A stretch of 54,292 bases of DNA, from the NCBI RefSeq assembly GCF_009696375.1, contig NZ_VUMD01000021.1, forward strand, positions 1-54,292. The letters are read 5' to 3'. Shown here piece by piece: positions 43,096 to 52,398 of the stretch (positions are counted from its first letter, which is position 1; each line of letters begins with the position of its first letter). The DNA is from Clostridium porci. Its GTDB lineage: Bacteria; Bacillota; Clostridia; Lachnospirales; Lachnospiraceae. A program made the translations under genes and the position numbers. The notes under the pieces were generated by a model, which saw only the letters and a list, made by a program, of their open reading frames with translations, was not told the origin of the DNA and searched no databases.

Positions 43096-44963
43096 CAGAA
43101 ATACCAGACGGTGGATTGGTGTATAGTATCAGCCAAAGTGCCAATACTTGCATTTTGGTCCAAATCAGGACAAAAACCGTATTGTTCCACCGCTACATCC
43201 ATGGTCTTCTTCTTGGGGACAGGAGCGGGGAGCAGGAACTCCAGCTCATCGTGGCTCATGGCGGCAGGTACCGCGCCATACTGCTCGAACCAGTATTTCG
43301 CCACTGCCATTAGCTCCAGCGTGTCAGGACATTCATTCCAGTTTCCGAAGGGCAGGTAGGCGAAGATCTCCCAGGGGTTCTTTACCGGAATTTTAGCCAG
43401 AATTAGCGGAACGGTCATATTGGTATCAGAATCCCAATAACTTGCGAAGCGGTCGTTGTTGATACCGCCGTCTATCTCACCAATAATTTCTTCCTCCCAG
43501 TCCATATCATCATCCTCGGCTTCTTCTTTGCTCTGCCCGGTCAATTCCTCCAGAGCCGCCTTTCCGTCCTTGACGGGAGCGGAGAGCATCTTCTTCCGGT
43601 ACTCCTCCACAGCTTTGGGGTCAAATTCATAGCAGTCTGCATCGTTTTCCGGGTCGGCATTCATCACCAGACACTCCAACAGAGTTTCATCCGGCTTGAT
43701 GAGAACAGGAATAAAGTCCTCCCGCACTCCCAGCCGCCGGGCGTAGCTGTATGCTGACATGATGGGATCATCATCTGCCATAGACGGGAAATAGGTACAC
43801 TCACAGTCCAGATACTCCATGATGGTCTGGGCTACCTCGGAAGGCTCCAGCGTATCCTCGTCAAAGTCCTGCCCCTGCCAGTTGATAAAGCGTTTTTCGA
43901 TGACCTTGGCCATGGTCTGATAGTATTTCTCATCAAATGGGATAAATAAATATGCCTCCTGTTGAAATTCATTGGAGTGATACCGAGACGGACCAAAATA
44001 TTTCAGGGCATAGTCATCAATGCCGGCAGGATAATAGGGCGCATCATTTTCTCCATAGTAATGATGGGCAAAGGCACGGCCTTTCTGGTTGAACAGAGCC
44101 GAAAATAGACAGCCGAATAATTCCTCCCGGATGAATGTTCGTAGGTCTGTGTTGCCTGGATCGGCTTTGACCTGGTTTACCACCTCGCCATGCTCCGCCA
44201 GGAATTTCCCGCCCATCAAGTCATGCTCCATGCACCAGCGCAAATAAATCGCCATGTGATTGTAGGCGTTGATGGGGTCAATGGGAAACTCCTTCTCCTC
44301 AATGCTCTCAATATGATAGGAAACATCATCCATTCCTATACTATCCTCATCATTCTCTGTCTCTTCTTCAGTAGACTCATAGGAAATCTTCAGCGTCATC
44401 TGCTCCTCCGGCAGAGAGACGCCGGGGTTACGGGTGATAGTGTGCTTATCGTCCGCAGAAAAGCTGATAGTCTCGCCATCCTTCAGCGTAACATCGCACG
44501 CCAGCACATAGGAGGCAAGGCTTGCCAAGAAGTCCCGCAGTTCTTCCGGCTCGGCGTCAGCGTTCAACACTTCCATTTCGTCCTTGCCAAACACATCCAT
44601 GCCGTAGGTGTAACCGTTCAAGCCACCCTCGCTCCGGTACAGGCCGAACCATACCCAGTTGAAGATGGGAAGTTCGTCCTCTTTCATCATATCGGCGAAT
44701 CCCTCGTAGAAGCGGGGCTCAAATACCACGCCGCTGGTGTAGACACCGGTAGCATATTTTTGCTTGCAGCACACTGCCATCGCCTTAGTGAACAGCTTGC
44801 CCCGCTCCAGCAGTTTTTTCTCCACGTCCAACACAGCCACCATGATATGTGCCTTGTGCGTTTTGGCCGCCTCTACGGCCTCTGGCCACATATAGTTGTT
44901 TTCGGCGTTGCTCTCCGCTTCATTGTCCGGGATGTGACCGTGAAAGAGTGTCACAATCAGCAT
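43086..44963 (-). CDS. DUF4261 / DUF4253 domain protein, possibly N-truncated
   Basis: 625 residues. N-terminal DUF4261-like region (ENNYMWPEAVEAAKTHKAHIMVAVL; TSGVVFEPRFYEGFADMM), a middle segment (INAYNHMAIYLRWCMEHDLMGGKFL...) and a C-terminal DUF4253-like region ending TLADTIHQSTVWYFWWD. Fusions of these domains occur in polymorphic-toxin and immunity neighbourhoods, but the function is unknown. Upstream of the ATG the frame stays open for about 15 codons (GGDLLSLKC) that look like DUF4261 sequence, so the true N-terminus may have been lost at the boundary with the chromosome near 45000. Confidence 0.7.
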   Translation of the reverse strand: MLIVTLFHGHIPDNEAESNAENNYMWPEAVEAAKTHKAHIMVAVLDVEKKLLERGKLFTKAMAVCCKQKYATGVYTSGVVFEPRFYEGFADMMKEDELPIFNWVWFGLYRSEGGLNGYTYGMDVFGKDEMEVLNADAEPEELRDFLASLASYVLACDVTLKDGETISFSADDKHTITRNPGVSLPEEQMTLKISYESTEEETENDEDSIGMDDVSYHIESIEEKEFPIDPINAYNHMAIYLRWCMEHDLMGGKFLAEHGEVVNQVKADPGNTDLRTFIREELFGCLFSALFNQKGRAFAHHYYGENDAPYYPAGIDDYALKYFGPSRYHSNEFQQEAYLFIPFDEKYYQTMAKVIEKRFINWQGQDFDEDTLEPSEVAQTIMEYLDCECTYFPSMADDDPIMSAYSYARRLGVREDFIPVLIKPDETLLECLVMNADPENDADCYEFDPKAVEEYRKKMLSAPVKDGKAALEELTGQSKEEAEDDDMDWEEEIIGEIDGGINNDRFASYWDSDTNMTVPLILAKIPVKNPWEIFAYLPFGNWNECPDTLELMAVAKYWFEQYGAVPAAMSHDELEFLLPAPVPKKKTMDVAVEQYGFCPDLDQNASIGTLADTIHQSTVWYFWWD

Positions 44964-45003
44964 ACATTTTAGTGACAGCAGGTCACCGCCTTCAATTATA
45001 AAA

Positions 45004-45033
45004 CGGCGCCCGGTAAATAATTACCGGACGCCG
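45004..45033 (-). terminator. Second terminator of the sugar operon
   Basis: CGGCGCCCGGTAA pairs with TTACCGGACGCCG (one mismatch) around ATAA; TTTTAT follows on the minus strand. Confidence 0.75.
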
Positions 45034-45049
45034 CAGACTGTAGACAAAG

Positions 45050-45077
45050 CGGCTCTGGGATGCAAATCCCAGAGCCG
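45050..45077 (-). terminator. First terminator of the sugar operon
   Basis: Perfect 11-bp stem CGGCTCTGGGA / TCCCAGAGCCG with a 6-nt loop, 13 bp past the permease stop, followed by CTTTGT on the minus strand. Confidence 0.8.
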
Positions 45078-45089
45078 TTTATCAAAACA

Positions 45090-46052
45090 TTACTTTCTGA
45101 ACTGGTCAATAATGACAGCAACCAGGATGATAGCGCCCATTGCCACCGTCTGCCAGTATGAAGAAACGCCCAGTAAGCTGAGGGCATTGTTGATAATACC
45201 GATTACAAACAGACCGACCACGGTCTGAGGGATTCCGCCGCGTCCGCCGGACATGCTGGTTCCGCCCATGGCTACGGCCGCAATGGCATTTAGCTCATAG
45301 CCTGTTGCCGCTGTCGCCTGTCCGTTTTGAAGCTTGGAGGCCAGCACAAGTCCTGCTAAGGCTGCCAAAATACCGGAAATCACGTAAACAGAAAACCGGG
45401 TCATGGTTACATTGATACCGGTCAGCTTCGCAACCTCCTTATTGCTTCCCACTGCATAGATATAACGGCCGAAGCATGTTTTAGAGAGCACCAGATAGGA
45501 GAGCCCAATTACAATAACCATTAATACAATTGATACGGGAATAACTCCGATGCTGCGAAGTCCCACCCATCCGAAGCTGTCCGGCAGGCCAAACACTGGT
45601 TTGGCATCGGTAAATACGTAAGCAAGTCCCCTGGCTGCATTCATCATGGCCAGTGTGGCAATAAAAGGCGGAACGTTCAACTTGGCAATACAAAAACCGT
45701 TGATAGAACCGCAGATTGTTCCGACCACAACTGCTGTTACCAGTATCACAGCAATACATGCCGCAATACCGGCATCCGGCATCTGCTTAATCAGGCTGGC
45801 TCCGGCCACACCTGCGATTGCTGCCACAGAGCCTACGGAAAGGTCAATTCCGTCTGAGAGGATGACAAATGTCATACCGCAGGCAATCAGGGCATTAATT
45901 GACACCTGAATCAAAATATTCATCAGATTGCCGCCCGTGGCGAACCGAGGCACCCCGATCATACAGGCAGCAAACAGAATTACTGCAAAAAATAACATTG
46001 TATTATTAACAGCAAACGCTTTCACTTTGCTTTGTGTTACTTGACTGCTCAT
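45090..46052 (-). CDS. Ribose-type ABC transporter permease (RbsC family)
   Basis: 320 residues, eight to ten hydrophobic segments; the family signature GxxxAxNGxxIAKLNVPPFIATLAMM (as SINGFCIAKLNVPPFIATL) and AIAAVAMGGTSMSGGRGGI are present. Membrane channel of a carbohydrate importer, working with the ATPase directly upstream. Its ATG follows the ATPase stop codon with no gap. Last gene of the operon before two terminators. Confidence 0.92.
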   Translation of the reverse strand: MSSQVTQSKVKAFAVNNTMLFFAVILFAACMIGVPRFATGGNLMNILIQVSINALIACGMTFVILSDGIDLSVGSVAAIAGVAGASLIKQMPDAGIAACIAVILVTAVVVGTICGSINGFCIAKLNVPPFIATLAMMNAARGLAYVFTDAKPVFGLPDSFGWVGLRSIGVIPVSIVLMVIVIGLSYLVLSKTCFGRYIYAVGSNKEVAKLTGINVTMTRFSVYVISGILAALAGLVLASKLQNGQATAATGYELNAIAAVAMGGTSMSGGRGGIPQTVVGLFVIGIINNALSLLGVSSYWQTVAMGAIILVAVIIDQFRK

Positions 46053-47573
46053 TTACTTTTCCTCCTGATTCGTTCCCTTGCTGGCAAACTGCATAACCCG
46101 TTCTTCCGTAGCTTCATCCTGGTCGAGGAATCCGGTTACCACTCCTTCCCGCATAACCATAATGCGGTTTGAGCATCCAATGATTTCAGGAAGCTCCGAG
46201 GATACAAGAATGATACTTCCCCCGTTTTCAACAAACTCCTTCATCAAAGCGTAAATCTCCGATTTTGCATTGACATCAATTCCCCTGGTCGGCTCATCCA
46301 TGATTAGAATCCGTGACTTGGCCAGCAGCCATTTGGCAATGACCACCTTCTGCTGGTTTCCTCCCGAAAGATTCTTAAGCAGCGCCAGCTCCGACGGTGT
46401 CTTAATCCTCAGCTTTTCTATATATGACACTGACTCCTGCTTTTCCCAGCCAAAGTTGATAAACCCATGGTTGGAGTTGGCAAAAAGCGATGCCAGTGAT
46501 GTGTTTTCCTTTACATTTTTCTCCAGTAAAAGGCCCTGCCCCCTTCTGTCTTCAGGGATTAGGCCAAGTCCTTTTTTAATTGTATCCTTGGGCGTTTTCG
46601 CCTTGTATGGCTTTCCATCCATCAGGCACTCCCCGCTGTCATAAGGATCCGCTCCAAAGGCAGCCCGCATGACCTCTGTGCGCCCTGCGCCAATCAGACC
46701 GGCCACTCCCAGGATTTCTCCCTTATAGAGCTTAAATGACACATTGTTAAACATTCCGGCTCTCGTTAAGTTCCGGACTTCAAATACGATTTCCTTTGTT
46801 TTTGGCGGCTCCGGTTTAAAATAATAGTTGGAAATCTCGCGTCCCACCATCATTGCCACCATTTTATCCTCTGTCACCTCACTGACCGGTACGGTATCCA
46901 CCAGCGTTCCGTCGCGAAGAACCGTCAGCGTGTCTCCCATCTCCAAAATTTCTTTTAACCGGTGGGAAATATAAATGATAGCTACATTCTCGCTTTTCAG
47001 CTTTCTCATTACCTTGAAAAGCGCCTGTACCTCATGATCGGAGAGGGAACTGGTCGGCTCGTCCATAATAACCATCCTGCTGTTCTGGGATACCGCCCGG
47101 ACGATTTCCACCATCTGCTTTGCCCCGTTATTTAAGTCCCTGATATACGCCTTTGGATCAATATCAATTTCAATAGCTTCCATCAGTTCCTTTGTCTCAC
47201 GGATCATACGGGCTGCATCGACAAACCCGCCGCTCTTTAATTCCCGTCCCAAAAAGACATTTTCATAAACCCTCAGATCATCAATCACGCTTAATTCCTG
47301 ATGGATGACGCTGATTCCGAACTTCCGGGCCTGCCTGATATTGGTCAGATGCTCGTTTTTCCCCTCTATTAATACCTCGCCCTCATCCGGCTGGTAAATT
47401 CCTGAAATCATTTTAATGATCGTTGATTTTCCTGCTCCGTTTTCTCCAAGCAGGACATGAACCTTCCCGCGGTAAAAAGGGATGGAAATATCCTCCAGAA
47501 CCTTCACACCCGGAAATGATTTGCTGATATGTTTTAATTCAACAAACGGTGTTTCCTGGACTCCCTGCATCAT
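46053..47573 (-). CDS. Ribose-type ABC transporter ATPase (RbsA/MglA family)
   Basis: About 506 residues with two ABC domains. First: Walker A GENGAGKST (about residue 42), signature-like NNGAKQMVEIVRA, Walker B MVIMDEPTSSL. Second: degenerate Walker A region AGLIGAGRTEVM, signature LSGGNQQKVVIAKWL, Walker B RILIMDEPTRGID. Powers uptake of a monosaccharide-like substrate. The MM start at 47573 follows AAAGGGG; the ATG at 47615 lacks a site. Confidence 0.93.
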   Translation of the reverse strand: MMQGVQETPFVELKHISKSFPGVKVLEDISIPFYRGKVHVLLGENGAGKSTIIKMISGIYQPDEGEVLIEGKNEHLTNIRQARKFGISVIHQELSVIDDLRVYENVFLGRELKSGGFVDAARMIRETKELMEAIEIDIDPKAYIRDLNNGAKQMVEIVRAVSQNSRMVIMDEPTSSLSDHEVQALFKVMRKLKSENVAIIYISHRLKEILEMGDTLTVLRDGTLVDTVPVSEVTEDKMVAMMVGREISNYYFKPEPPKTKEIVFEVRNLTRAGMFNNVSFKLYKGEILGVAGLIGAGRTEVMRAAFGADPYDSGECLMDGKPYKAKTPKDTIKKGLGLIPEDRRGQGLLLEKNVKENTSLASLFANSNHGFINFGWEKQESVSYIEKLRIKTPSELALLKNLSGGNQQKVVIAKWLLAKSRILIMDEPTRGIDVNAKSEIYALMKEFVENGGSIILVSSELPEIIGCSNRIMVMREGVVTGFLDQDEATEERVMQFASKGTNQEEK

Positions 47574-47668
47574 TCGTTCCCCTTTCTTATCAGAGGGCGC
47601 CTCCATGGCTGTCACCAGTCAAAGTCGGCGCCCCCCGGCAATCAGACAATGCTTTCTGTCTGTTTTAA

Positions 47669-48667
47669 TTATTGTGCATTCTCAGCATCGATCATATAAG
47701 GGGAGATGAGGATTTCTGCCTCTGGTGTTGCTCCTTCCAGATATGATTTTACAGTGCTCAGTGTGGTCTTTCCAATTGCTACCGGATCCTGAGCAACATC
47801 AGCCACCCAGCTGCCGCCTTTTTTGATTTCAGCAATGCCTTCCGGATTTCCGTCGTAACCAATGATCTTTGTATCTGCGCCTGCTGCCGTGATGGAAGAT
47901 AATGCGCCGATGGCTGCCGGATCGCCTACACAGAAAACAACATCAAGCTGATCATGCTTTAACAGCATATTCTGCATTACGTCAGCCGCTTTCTGCTGGT
48001 CGCCGGAATAATTCTGAATATCCACTACCTGGATATCCGGTGCATTGGCCTCCAGATAACCGGTAAATCCTGTTTCACGATCCACACAGCTCTCAATCTC
48101 AGAATAAGTAATGACTGCTGCTGTTCCTTTTTTCTCTGTCAGAATCTTTTCAACCAGGTACTGTGCTGCCAACTCGCCGCCCTTTTTATTATCGGTTGCA
48201 ATATGGCTTACTGCCTGACCGTCAGATTTAATATCCATGGTAAATACAGGAATGTTCTGAGCCTCTGCCAGCTCAATCATGGATTTGGAACCGGCTGAAT
48301 TGGTTGGCGCAATTACAATGGCATCAACACTCTTGGTAATAAAGTCCTGAACCTGGCTTAACTGTTTGTTGGCATCTCCGGCAGCATCCTGCACATCCAG
48401 AGTCCATCCGTACTCAGCCGCCTGCTCTTCCATGGCTGCCTGGATATTGTTAAAAAATACATGTGTGCTGTTTAACAGGCTGACACCAACTGTGATATCT
48501 TCTGCCGTCTTTGCTTCAGCCCCGCCTGTAGCTTCTGCTGCCTCTGCTTCTGCTGCTTTGGTTGTTTCTGCTGCCTTCGTTGTTTCTGCTGTCTTACTTC
48601 CGCTGGAGCAGGCTGTCAGCGATACCGCCATCATAGCTGCCATAGCAAGCGCCATCATTTTTCTCAT
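47669..48667 (-). CDS. Sugar-binding lipoprotein (RbsB/periplasmic-binding type I)
   Basis: 332 residues. Lipoprotein signal MRKMMALAMAAMMAVSLTAC with lipobox LTAC, then an Ala/Thr/Glu-rich linker with repeated AETTKAAE units, then the peripla_BP_4 fold (DITVGVSLLNSTHVFFNNIQ; DAIVIAPTNSAGSKSMIELA; KIIGYDGNPEGIAEI). Captures the substrate outside the membrane and delivers it to the permease. ATG 48667 follows AAGGAGG. Ligand not deducible. Confidence 0.9.
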   Translation of the reverse strand: MRKMMALAMAAMMAVSLTACSSGSKTAETTKAAETTKAAEAEAAEATGGAEAKTAEDITVGVSLLNSTHVFFNNIQAAMEEQAAEYGWTLDVQDAAGDANKQLSQVQDFITKSVDAIVIAPTNSAGSKSMIELAEAQNIPVFTMDIKSDGQAVSHIATDNKKGGELAAQYLVEKILTEKKGTAAVITYSEIESCVDRETGFTGYLEANAPDIQVVDIQNYSGDQQKAADVMQNMLLKHDQLDVVFCVGDPAAIGALSSITAAGADTKIIGYDGNPEGIAEIKKGGSWVADVAQDPVAIGKTTLSTVKSYLEGATPEAEILISPYMIDAENAQ

Positions 48668-48746
48668 TGTTTTTTTCCTCCTTGATTGCATTAATATAGT
48701 TATTATGTGAACCCGGAGCTTTTCCCCAGGATTACGCCCACTGCTC

Positions 48747-49604
48747 TTACCCTTCTCTTCCCTGGCAGTTTAACACCTCAAGCTTGTGAAGCACCAGCTT
48801 CTTTACAGCCTCTCTGCCGGCTGCCCCATATTTCTTTGGATCATAGGTATCCGGATTCTCCTTTAAGTACGCCTTTACGCCTTTGGAGAAAGCGTCTCTC
48901 AGCTCTGTTGCAAAATTCACCTTGCAAATTCCAAGTCCTGTTGCCCTCTTTACGTCTTCGTCCGGAATACCGGATGCCCCGTGAAGCACGATGGGAATTG
49001 AAACTCTTTTTCTTGTCTCTTCCAATATATCAAACCGCAGTTTTGGATCACCTTTATAAAATCCATGGGCATTACCGATCCCCACCGCCAATGAATCCAC
49101 ACCTGTCCGCTCTGCAAATTCTCCGGCCTGTTCAGGATCTGTATATGCCTTTTCGCTGTCCTTTACCTCGTGGTTATCTTCCTTGCCGCCCACGGTTCCC
49201 AACTCTCCCTCTACCGGGATTCCCATAGCATGGGCCATCTCGGCCACTCTTCGGGAAAGTGTTACATTGGTTTCAAATTCCTCTTTAGAGCCATCGATCA
49301 TGACAGAGGTGTATCCGGCTTTTAATGCCCTTGCTGCCATTTCAAAGCTGTTGCCGTGATCCAGGTGAAGTGCAACCGGGACAGAAACCTTTTGGGCCGC
49401 TGCGGCGCACATCCCATAGAACATCTCGGGATCTGCATAATTTAAAGTCCCTGGCGTGGTCTGGATGATAACAGGCGCCTTCATCTCCTCAGCCGCCTCA
49501 ATCACAGCCTGAACCATCTCCATATTTTCTGCATTAAAGGCGCCCACTGCATAACCTTCCCGCTGCGCCTTCAGAAGCATTTCTTTCGTTGTCATCAATG
49601 CCAT
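48747..49604 (-). CDS. Class II ketose-bisphosphate aldolase (GatY/KbaY/Fba type)
   Basis: 285 residues. Zinc-dependent aldolase with VALHLDHGNSFE (catalytic Asp and zinc His, about residue 82), VEGELGTVGGKED, VGIGNAHGFYKG (zinc His, about 180) and VLHGASGIPDEDV (about 208) followed by KVNFATEL. It would cleave a ketose bisphosphate or monophosphate to dihydroxyacetone phosphate plus an aldehyde. Ribosome site GGAGG. It lies 15 bp after the PfkB kinase gene, suggesting consecutive steps. Confidence 0.9.
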   Translation of the reverse strand: MALMTTKEMLLKAQREGYAVGAFNAENMEMVQAVIEAAEEMKAPVIIQTTPGTLNYADPEMFYGMCAAAAQKVSVPVALHLDHGNSFEMAARALKAGYTSVMIDGSKEEFETNVTLSRRVAEMAHAMGIPVEGELGTVGGKEDNHEVKDSEKAYTDPEQAGEFAERTGVDSLAVGIGNAHGFYKGDPKLRFDILEETRKRVSIPIVLHGASGIPDEDVKRATGLGICKVNFATELRDAFSKGVKAYLKENPDTYDPKKYGAAGREAVKKLVLHKLEVLNCQGREG

Positions 49605-49619
49605 TTTTATTTCCTCCTG

Positions 49620-50549
49620 TCAAACCTCTACAATACGGACTTTGGAAAGCATGGCCTCCATATCCTCTTTTTCACAAAGCTGTGTCCCCGGATGCAAAAG
49701 GGAACCTGTGGCGCAGGCCACTGCATGGCGCAAAAGATCTGTCTCATTCATTCCCTTTTCAATTGCATAACAAAAGCCTGCCACCATAGAATCTCCGGCT
49801 CCCTGTATTCCTTTAATATCTACTGTGAGCGGTTCTGCCACATAGACATGCTCTTTGCTTACAAGCACTGCGCCTTGGCTGCCTCTTGAGACACAGACAT
49901 AGGTTACTCCTTCCTCTATCACCTTCCTTGCCGTCCGGATAATGTCATCCAGATTCTGTACCGCCACCCCGTAGGTGGCGCCCAGCTCGTCCTGATTAGG
50001 TTTGATCAGGAACGGCTTTGCCTTAATCCCCTTTTTAAGAAGCTCTCCGGACGCATCCAGAATAGTTTTCAGTCCCTTTTTTCCTGCCTCTTCTATGATT
50101 CTTTCATAGATATCTTCTGGAACGCCCGGAGGAACAGAACCATCTACCACAATAACTGACGCCAGATCCATCTGGGTATATAAAAGCTTCAAAAAGCTGT
50201 CCACATTCCCCGCTGTTACTGCCGAGCCCCGCTCATTAAACTCGCTCATAACAGAGGTGGCGCAATCAAAGATTTTAACATTGACTCTTAAGCTTCCCTC
50301 CACTGGCTCCAGCTTATAACGGCAGCCAAGCCGGTCTAAAAATCCGGTCAGCTTCTTTGTGTCCTCCTGATAATCAAAGCCGGTAGCCAGATTTTCAATT
50401 CCCAGGCGCTGTAAAACAAGATTTACGTTGATTCCCTTGCCGGAAATATCGTTTCTCGTCATCAGTACCTTATTAGTCCCGCCATATTGAAATTTTTCAA
50501 CTTCAATGGTTCTGTCCACACAAGGGTTTAAAGTTACAGTTATAACCAT
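49620..50549 (-). CDS. PfkB-family sugar-phosphate kinase (FruK/LacC type)
   Basis: 309 residues. Begins MVITVTLNPCVDRTIEV, the FruK/LacC start; contains GGTNKV...DISGKGINVNLVLQRLG (substrate side), FLIKPNQDELG and the catalytic IQGAGDSMVAGF (Asp base). Probably phosphorylates fructose-1-P, tagatose-6-P or a similar ketose phosphate, giving the bisphosphate for the aldolase. Ribosome site AGGAGG. Which ketose is used cannot be told. Confidence 0.9.
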   Translation of the reverse strand: MVITVTLNPCVDRTIEVEKFQYGGTNKVLMTRNDISGKGINVNLVLQRLGIENLATGFDYQEDTKKLTGFLDRLGCRYKLEPVEGSLRVNVKIFDCATSVMSEFNERGSAVTAGNVDSFLKLLYTQMDLASVIVVDGSVPPGVPEDIYERIIEEAGKKGLKTILDASGELLKKGIKAKPFLIKPNQDELGATYGVAVQNLDDIIRTARKVIEEGVTYVCVSRGSQGAVLVSKEHVYVAEPLTVDIKGIQGAGDSMVAGFCYAIEKGMNETDLLRHAVACATGSLLHPGTQLCEKEDMEAMLSKVRIVEV

Positions 50550-50608
50550 TCTTTCCTCCTGCAGCGTTCGGAAAACGCTGTCGCCGGTTGTTCCGGCTTT
50601 TATATATT

Positions 50609-52390
50609 TTATTTATTCTCACAAATCCACTCATGCATAGAGCGGAATATGATCCAGACGGAGGTTGCCCCCGCATCCTGTAAGCCTATGGCTTTTTCTC
50701 CAAAATATCTGGCTCTGCCGAACCGGGCCTTTACTGTCTTTGTATATTCAACACCGTCCCTGGCTCCCTGCTCCGCCTTCCTAAGTCCCTCTTTCATCGT
50801 ATCCCCGGCTTCTGCCGCTGCCTTTAGTCCATTTACCGCCGGCTCTAATGCATCCACCATGGTCTTGTCTCCGACCCTGGCGCGGCCTCTCTGTTTCAGC
50901 GCCTCTAACGCTTGGGAAAAGATCTCATAAAAATCAGTTATTCCGACTGCTTCATGATGCTCCCGCCTGGTCAGTCCGCTGAGAAATACCGTTCCAAACA
51001 GAACTCCCGACGCACCGCCCATGGTATCCAGCAGCGTAGTTCCCACGAACTGCAGCACATCCTCTGCAAAAACCGGTTCAAACCCGGGAAGCGCTTTTGC
51101 CACCTCGCAGAATCCGCGCTTCATGCCTGTTCCATGATCCCCATCTCCGATTTTTAAATCGATCTCCGTCAAATACGGCTCATTCTCTACAATTTTTTCT
51201 GCTACATAGAGCATCATGGATTTTAACTCTTCTCTATTTAAGGTACGGCTGTCCGTCTTCTGTCCTTCCACATTTTGGTTCTCCCGGCGCTGCACTGCCG
51301 GCTTCCCTTCAGCCTCTGCCGCATCCGGCCTCTTTGTGCTGCCATAAAAGCTCTTTGTGCCTGTCCGGCCAGCTTCTGTTTTATGTACTACCTTTCCCTT
51401 CTTAAAAAGCGGAGAATCAGCCGGCTGGTCATAATACCTTCTGTATGCTTCATCCATTCTTAAAAAGGTCAGTGAAAAACCGCCCGCCCCCTGGGTCGGA
51501 AAGAGAGAATCCACATAGGAATCATAGACCTTTATTCCCTTTTCCTCTAATAGTTCAAGGCATTTTCTCATTAATGTGTAGGATTCCAGGACTGTAGTGG
51601 CCTTATACGGATTTAAAAATACGGCTATCTCCTCTCCTGGTTCCAGATTCATATCTTCCTGAAGCATCTGAACCATCCGCTCCATTACCTCATCCGCTGT
51701 GGAGAGAGCAGTTCGTTCTATTCCTTTCTCCCCGTTAAAGCCCATACCATACTCCATTTCGCCGTCTGGAAGCTCGTAAGCCGGCTGTCCTGTCTCCAGA
51801 ATATAGGCCGGTGAGGTTGTGACGCTGACCGTATAAATATTCTTGTTTGCCATACTGGCGATTTCATACACTTCTTCAAGGCTAAGACCTGCCTCAGAAG
51901 CGGCGGCGGCGATCTTCACTATCAGGGAGACGCCTGCGATTCCCCTGCGCTCTTCCCGCTGTGTTTTTTCTGCCGATGTGATGTCATCTGATACGTAAAT
52001 CTGTCTCGTATGGATTCCCTCCATCTCTGCCAAACCTGCAACAAGCTCAAAATTCAGCACATCTCCGGCATGGTTTGTGGCAATACATAAAACACCTTTT
52101 TCATTCGGAACATAACGGATTGCATTCAAAATTGATTTTGCCGTGGGAGCAGCAAAAACATTTCCCAGGGAGCATGCATCTGCCAGTCCTTCTCCCACGT
52201 ATCCGATGGGCCACGGCTCGTTTCCTCCTCCTGCTCCGATGACGATTGAAACCTTATCCTTCTCATTTTTATTGAGAAGCACATGATATCCGTCCAGCTT
52301 GCAAAAACGATCCGGATAGCTTGCAATATAGCCTGCCAGCATCTCGTCTACTACCTGTTCCGGGTTATTAAGCAATCGGTTCATTTTCAT
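50609..52390 (-). CDS. DhaK-DhaL fusion kinase with non-canonical DhaK active site
   Basis: 593 residues. DhaK domain about 1-335, DhaL domain about 390-590. In DhaK of E. coli the two catalytic histidines lie in GSGHEP and GIHGEPG; here the matching segments read GAGGGNEPWP and GMGFNGEKG, so both histidines are Asn. The Asp of NHAGDVLNFE is kept. DhaL keeps its Mg-ATP aspartates in LKIGDGDHGTGM and GGASGVLFG, DKTMVDALEPA. So it may phosphorylate a different ketose or use a non-covalent mechanism. It starts 8 bp after the regulator gene; ATG 52390 or 52384 after GGAGG. Confidence 0.88.
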   Translation of the reverse strand: MKMNRLLNNPEQVVDEMLAGYIASYPDRFCKLDGYHVLLNKNEKDKVSIVIGAGGGNEPWPIGYVGEGLADACSLGNVFAAPTAKSILNAIRYVPNEKGVLCIATNHAGDVLNFELVAGLAEMEGIHTRQIYVSDDITSAEKTQREERRGIAGVSLIVKIAAAASEAGLSLEEVYEIASMANKNIYTVSVTTSPAYILETGQPAYELPDGEMEYGMGFNGEKGIERTALSTADEVMERMVQMLQEDMNLEPGEEIAVFLNPYKATTVLESYTLMRKCLELLEEKGIKVYDSYVDSLFPTQGAGGFSLTFLRMDEAYRRYYDQPADSPLFKKGKVVHKTEAGRTGTKSFYGSTKRPDAAEAEGKPAVQRRENQNVEGQKTDSRTLNREELKSMMLYVAEKIVENEPYLTEIDLKIGDGDHGTGMKRGFCEVAKALPGFEPVFAEDVLQFVGTTLLDTMGGASGVLFGTVFLSGLTRREHHEAVGITDFYEIFSQALEALKQRGRARVGDKTMVDALEPAVNGLKAAAEAGDTMKEGLRKAEQGARDGVEYTKTVKARFGRARYFGEKAIGLQDAGATSVWIIFRSMHEWICENK

Positions 52391-52398
52391 GCTCCCTC

